This document shows positions 62,200-64,000 of a stretch of DNA of 64,000 bases, piece by piece (position 1 is the first letter of the stretch; every line of letters starts with the position of its first letter). The notes beneath the pieces are model-generated. The model was not told the DNA's origin. It did no database searches and saw only the letters and a list, made by a program, of their open reading frames with translations. A program made the position numbers and the translations under genes. The stretch is from GCA-002050365 sp038235165 (lineage in GTDB: Bacteria > Acidobacteriota > Blastocatellia > Pyrinomonadales > Pyrinomonadaceae), in NCBI GenBank assembly GCA_038235165.1, contig JBBSUG010000008.1:62001-126000 (forward strand). Reading direction: 5' to 3'.

Positions 62200-64000
62200 C
62201 TATTTCGTGATTTCAAACTGAATAAATTGAGATGCAGAATTTTTATCGCCGGAGCCGTCCGCCGCGAGTATCTGCAAAATATAATCCCCGGCTTCGAGGT
62301 TTTTTCCGAGCGTCACCGCTCCTTCGATTTGCAGCCGCAGCAAATCCGTCTGTCCGGCGGTTTTTATCGCCACCGGCGGTTCTTCGTAAACTATTTTGCC
62401 GTCCCTAATCAAACGCAGCGTCGTTGATAATGCCTGACTTTTCTGCGGATTGTAAATCGCGTAATCGTAACGCAGAACAGTTCCGCTTTTAAAACGGCGC
62501 AGCGTCGTGTCGAGCAAAGCACTTCGTTCGCTGACATCGCGGTCTCCGCCGAGACTGATTTTTTTCCATTCTTCCAGCGTGAAATTATCTACGAGAAGAT
62601 TGGACATTGACATTGTTTTCCTGAAATCCGGCACTTCGACGAATTGCGAAGCCGAACCGAGTTTGTCTGAATTCGTGTCGCGCAGAGCAACGCGGAACTG
62701 ATACGCGCCCGGTTTTTTCACCGTCACGGGCAAATTATAAACAAACCCGTTTGCCATCATATTTCGGTAAATTTTGTCATCAACTTCAATCGTATAATTT
62801 TTGGAAACCCGGTCAACCGGAACGCCGTTGTCGCCGAAAGTCATCGCGGCGAGGTCGAAATTCGCTTTGTGTTTACCGCCGGTTTCCGAAAATTTCAAAT
62901 CTTTAGCGTCAATATAAACCAGTGCCTGAATGACATTGCCGACGTTTTCGTCATTGTGATAAATCGGGTAGAGAATCAGATTGATATCGTTTGTGCTGAA
63001 CGGCGAGGTCAGCGCGTTCAGCAATTTTTGCTGCGGATTTTGCGCGGCGGCTTGAATTTTTTTGTCCGCATCACTAAAAAATTCGCTTCGGTAGCGAACT
63101 TTCAAATCCGGGTTGGTGAGTTTTATCTCTAATTTGTTAAATTTACTTTTTTTCGCGTCGAAGTTTTCTTCATCCGGCTGATAACCGAGCAGGTAATAGC
63201 TGCTCTGGTCGTTGATAACCCGCTGCAAACCGGCGTTGAGATTGTTTTGATTGAGATACGGAATGCCGCCGGTTTCATACGAAAGATACCGCAGACTTTG
63301 CTGGGATTCCCTGTAATCATTTACTCCGGCATCTCTCGGATCAACAAATGTAACCGGATCGTAATCAAATGGAATAACTTCGGTTATATCGTCGGTCGCG
63401 TTAGCCATTCCCTGCGCTTGCAACCCGCGCGGGTCGAGCGCGTAAAAGACGACCGAAGAACGGTTTGACAGATCAACCAAATTTTTCATCGCTTCCAAAA
63501 CCCGGGTCGGTACGCCTTTTGAAGTTAGTGTGAAACCTTCCGAAAAAAGCACGACCGCTTTTCTTCCGGGCAGTTTGCCCATTTCCTGAACGATATAGCC
63601 GAGTGAGCCGAGCGTGCCAATCGCAAAACTATTGTTGCGAAATTCACTTATTCGTCTTTCGGCGGCTGTATCTTCATCTCCGCCCGAAGGTTTCGGTCTC
63701 AATTTTGATCTGAATGATTTAACTTCTTCTTTGAAATCTTTCAAAATCGGGTCAAAGGTATTGATGCCGCCGCGACCATACGAATTCCATTTGATTTTAT
63801 CAATTGCCGCCAGCAATTGCCGTTTATCCGACGTAAAAGACTGGAGCGCACCGGCATTGCTGCCCGTGCGAAGAATCGCCGCCAGATCGCCGTCCTGCAT
63901 CTGCTCGTTGACAAACTTCCTCAATCCCTGCTGAACCCAGTGAATATTGACAAAACTGAGTCCCAAATCGTCAACGACCAGCGCGTATGTTCGTCTGACT
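62200..64000 (-). CDS. VWFA-related Acidobacterial-domain protein (paralogue 4), N-terminus outside the window
   Basis: The reading frame continues past the right edge: bases up to 64000 encode RRTYALVVDDLGLS upstream of the longest internal ATG at 63966. At least 600 residues are present. It has the same VWA-like domain and C-terminal half as paralogue 3 (QSLRYLSYETGGIPYLNQNN). It is the first of the four visible genes of the leftward operon; more copies may lie to the right. Confidence 0.83.
   Translation of the reverse strand, partial: VRRTYALVVDDLGLSFVNIHWVQQGLRKFVNEQMQDGDLAAILRTGSNAGALQSFTSDKRQLLAAIDKIKWNSYGRGGINTFDPILKDFKEEVKSFRSKLRPKPSGGDEDTAAERRISEFRNNSFAIGTLGSLGYIVQEMGKLPGRKAVVLFSEGFTLTSKGVPTRVLEAMKNLVDLSNRSSVVFYALDPRGLQAQGMANATDDITEVIPFDYDPVTFVDPRDAGVNDYRESQQSLRYLSYETGGIPYLNQNNLNAGLQRVINDQSSYYLLGYQPDEENFDAKKSKFNKLEIKLTNPDLKVRYRSEFFSDADKKIQAAAQNPQQKLLNALTSPFSTNDINLILYPIYHNDENVGNVIQALVYIDAKDLKFSETGGKHKANFDLAAMTFGDNGVPVDRVSKNYTIEVDDKIYRNMMANGFVYNLPVTVKKPGAYQFRVALRDTNSDKLGSASQFVEVPDFRKTMSMSNLLVDNFTLEEWKKISLGGDRDVSERSALLDTTLRRFKSGTVLRYDYAIYNPQKSQALSTTLRLIRDGKIVYEEPPVAIKTAGQTDLLRLQIEGAVTLGKNLEAGDYILQILAADGSGDKNSASQFIQFEITK

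Overview
The window looks like chromosome from an acidobacterium, probably of the Blastocatellia/Pyrinomonadaceae type. The taxonomic call is an inference. It rests on four consecutive proteins resembling the 'VWFA-related Acidobacterial domain' family, an Oar-like TonB-dependent receptor with an N-terminal carboxypeptidase-regulatory domain, a Gram-negative envelope gene (Kdo transferase), moderate GC content, and many genes with weak or no Shine-Dalgarno sequence. No rRNA, tRNA or CRISPR array was recognised.

Layout. 1-1.3 kb: nucleotide-sugar genes (a CapD-like dehydratase cut by the window edge and a UDP-glucuronate-4-epimerase-like enzyme). 1.5-8.1 kb: a small membrane-anchored protein, a fatty-acid desaturase, a two-component system, rarA and ettA. 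8.2-10.7 kb: a manganese module, with mntH (plus a small membrane protein) divergent from mntR and a palindromic operator between them. 10.9-16.3 kb: an ABC exporter, an ECF-like sigma factor with a zinc-finger putative anti-sigma partner, ribA and a TPR protein. 16.6-22.9 kb: the large TonB-dependent receptor, an aminotransferase, trxB and a PilZ protein. 23.3-28.1 kb: a co-directional five-gene cluster (membrane protein, winged-helix regulator, membrane protein, FAD oxidoreductase, DUF4173-like protein).

28.4-34.3 kb is the accessory part: a SulP transporter gene broken by two in-frame stops, a DUF808 protein, a PIN toxin/antitoxin pair, and a very AT-rich two-gene island. The island encodes a ParB/DGQHR/DUF262-like protein and a protein with a HEPN-type R-N-x3-H motif. 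A short shared repeat lies at the borders of these modules. The AT-rich pair is the best candidate for an undescribed system, possibly anti-phage or toxin-like.

34.3-55.6 kb is mostly housekeeping: hutU with a DinB-like protein and a ClC channel, an esterase, trpA, a sugar-nucleotidyltransferase, a long TPR protein, thiE-thiD, exported proteins, waaA with a glycosyltransferase, efp, a Gfo/Idh/MocA oxidoreductase and selB. 55.7-64 kb holds four tandem paralogues of the VWFA-related family in one leftward operon that runs off the window.

Three families of paired inverted (REP/MITE-like) repeats are dispersed through the window. Several copies sit exactly at gene ends. They supply the last residues and stop codon of two proteins and border the start of others. 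One copy encloses four 50-bp tandem units between 26-bp perfect inverted repeats. All functional statements come from reading motifs by eye; no database search was run.
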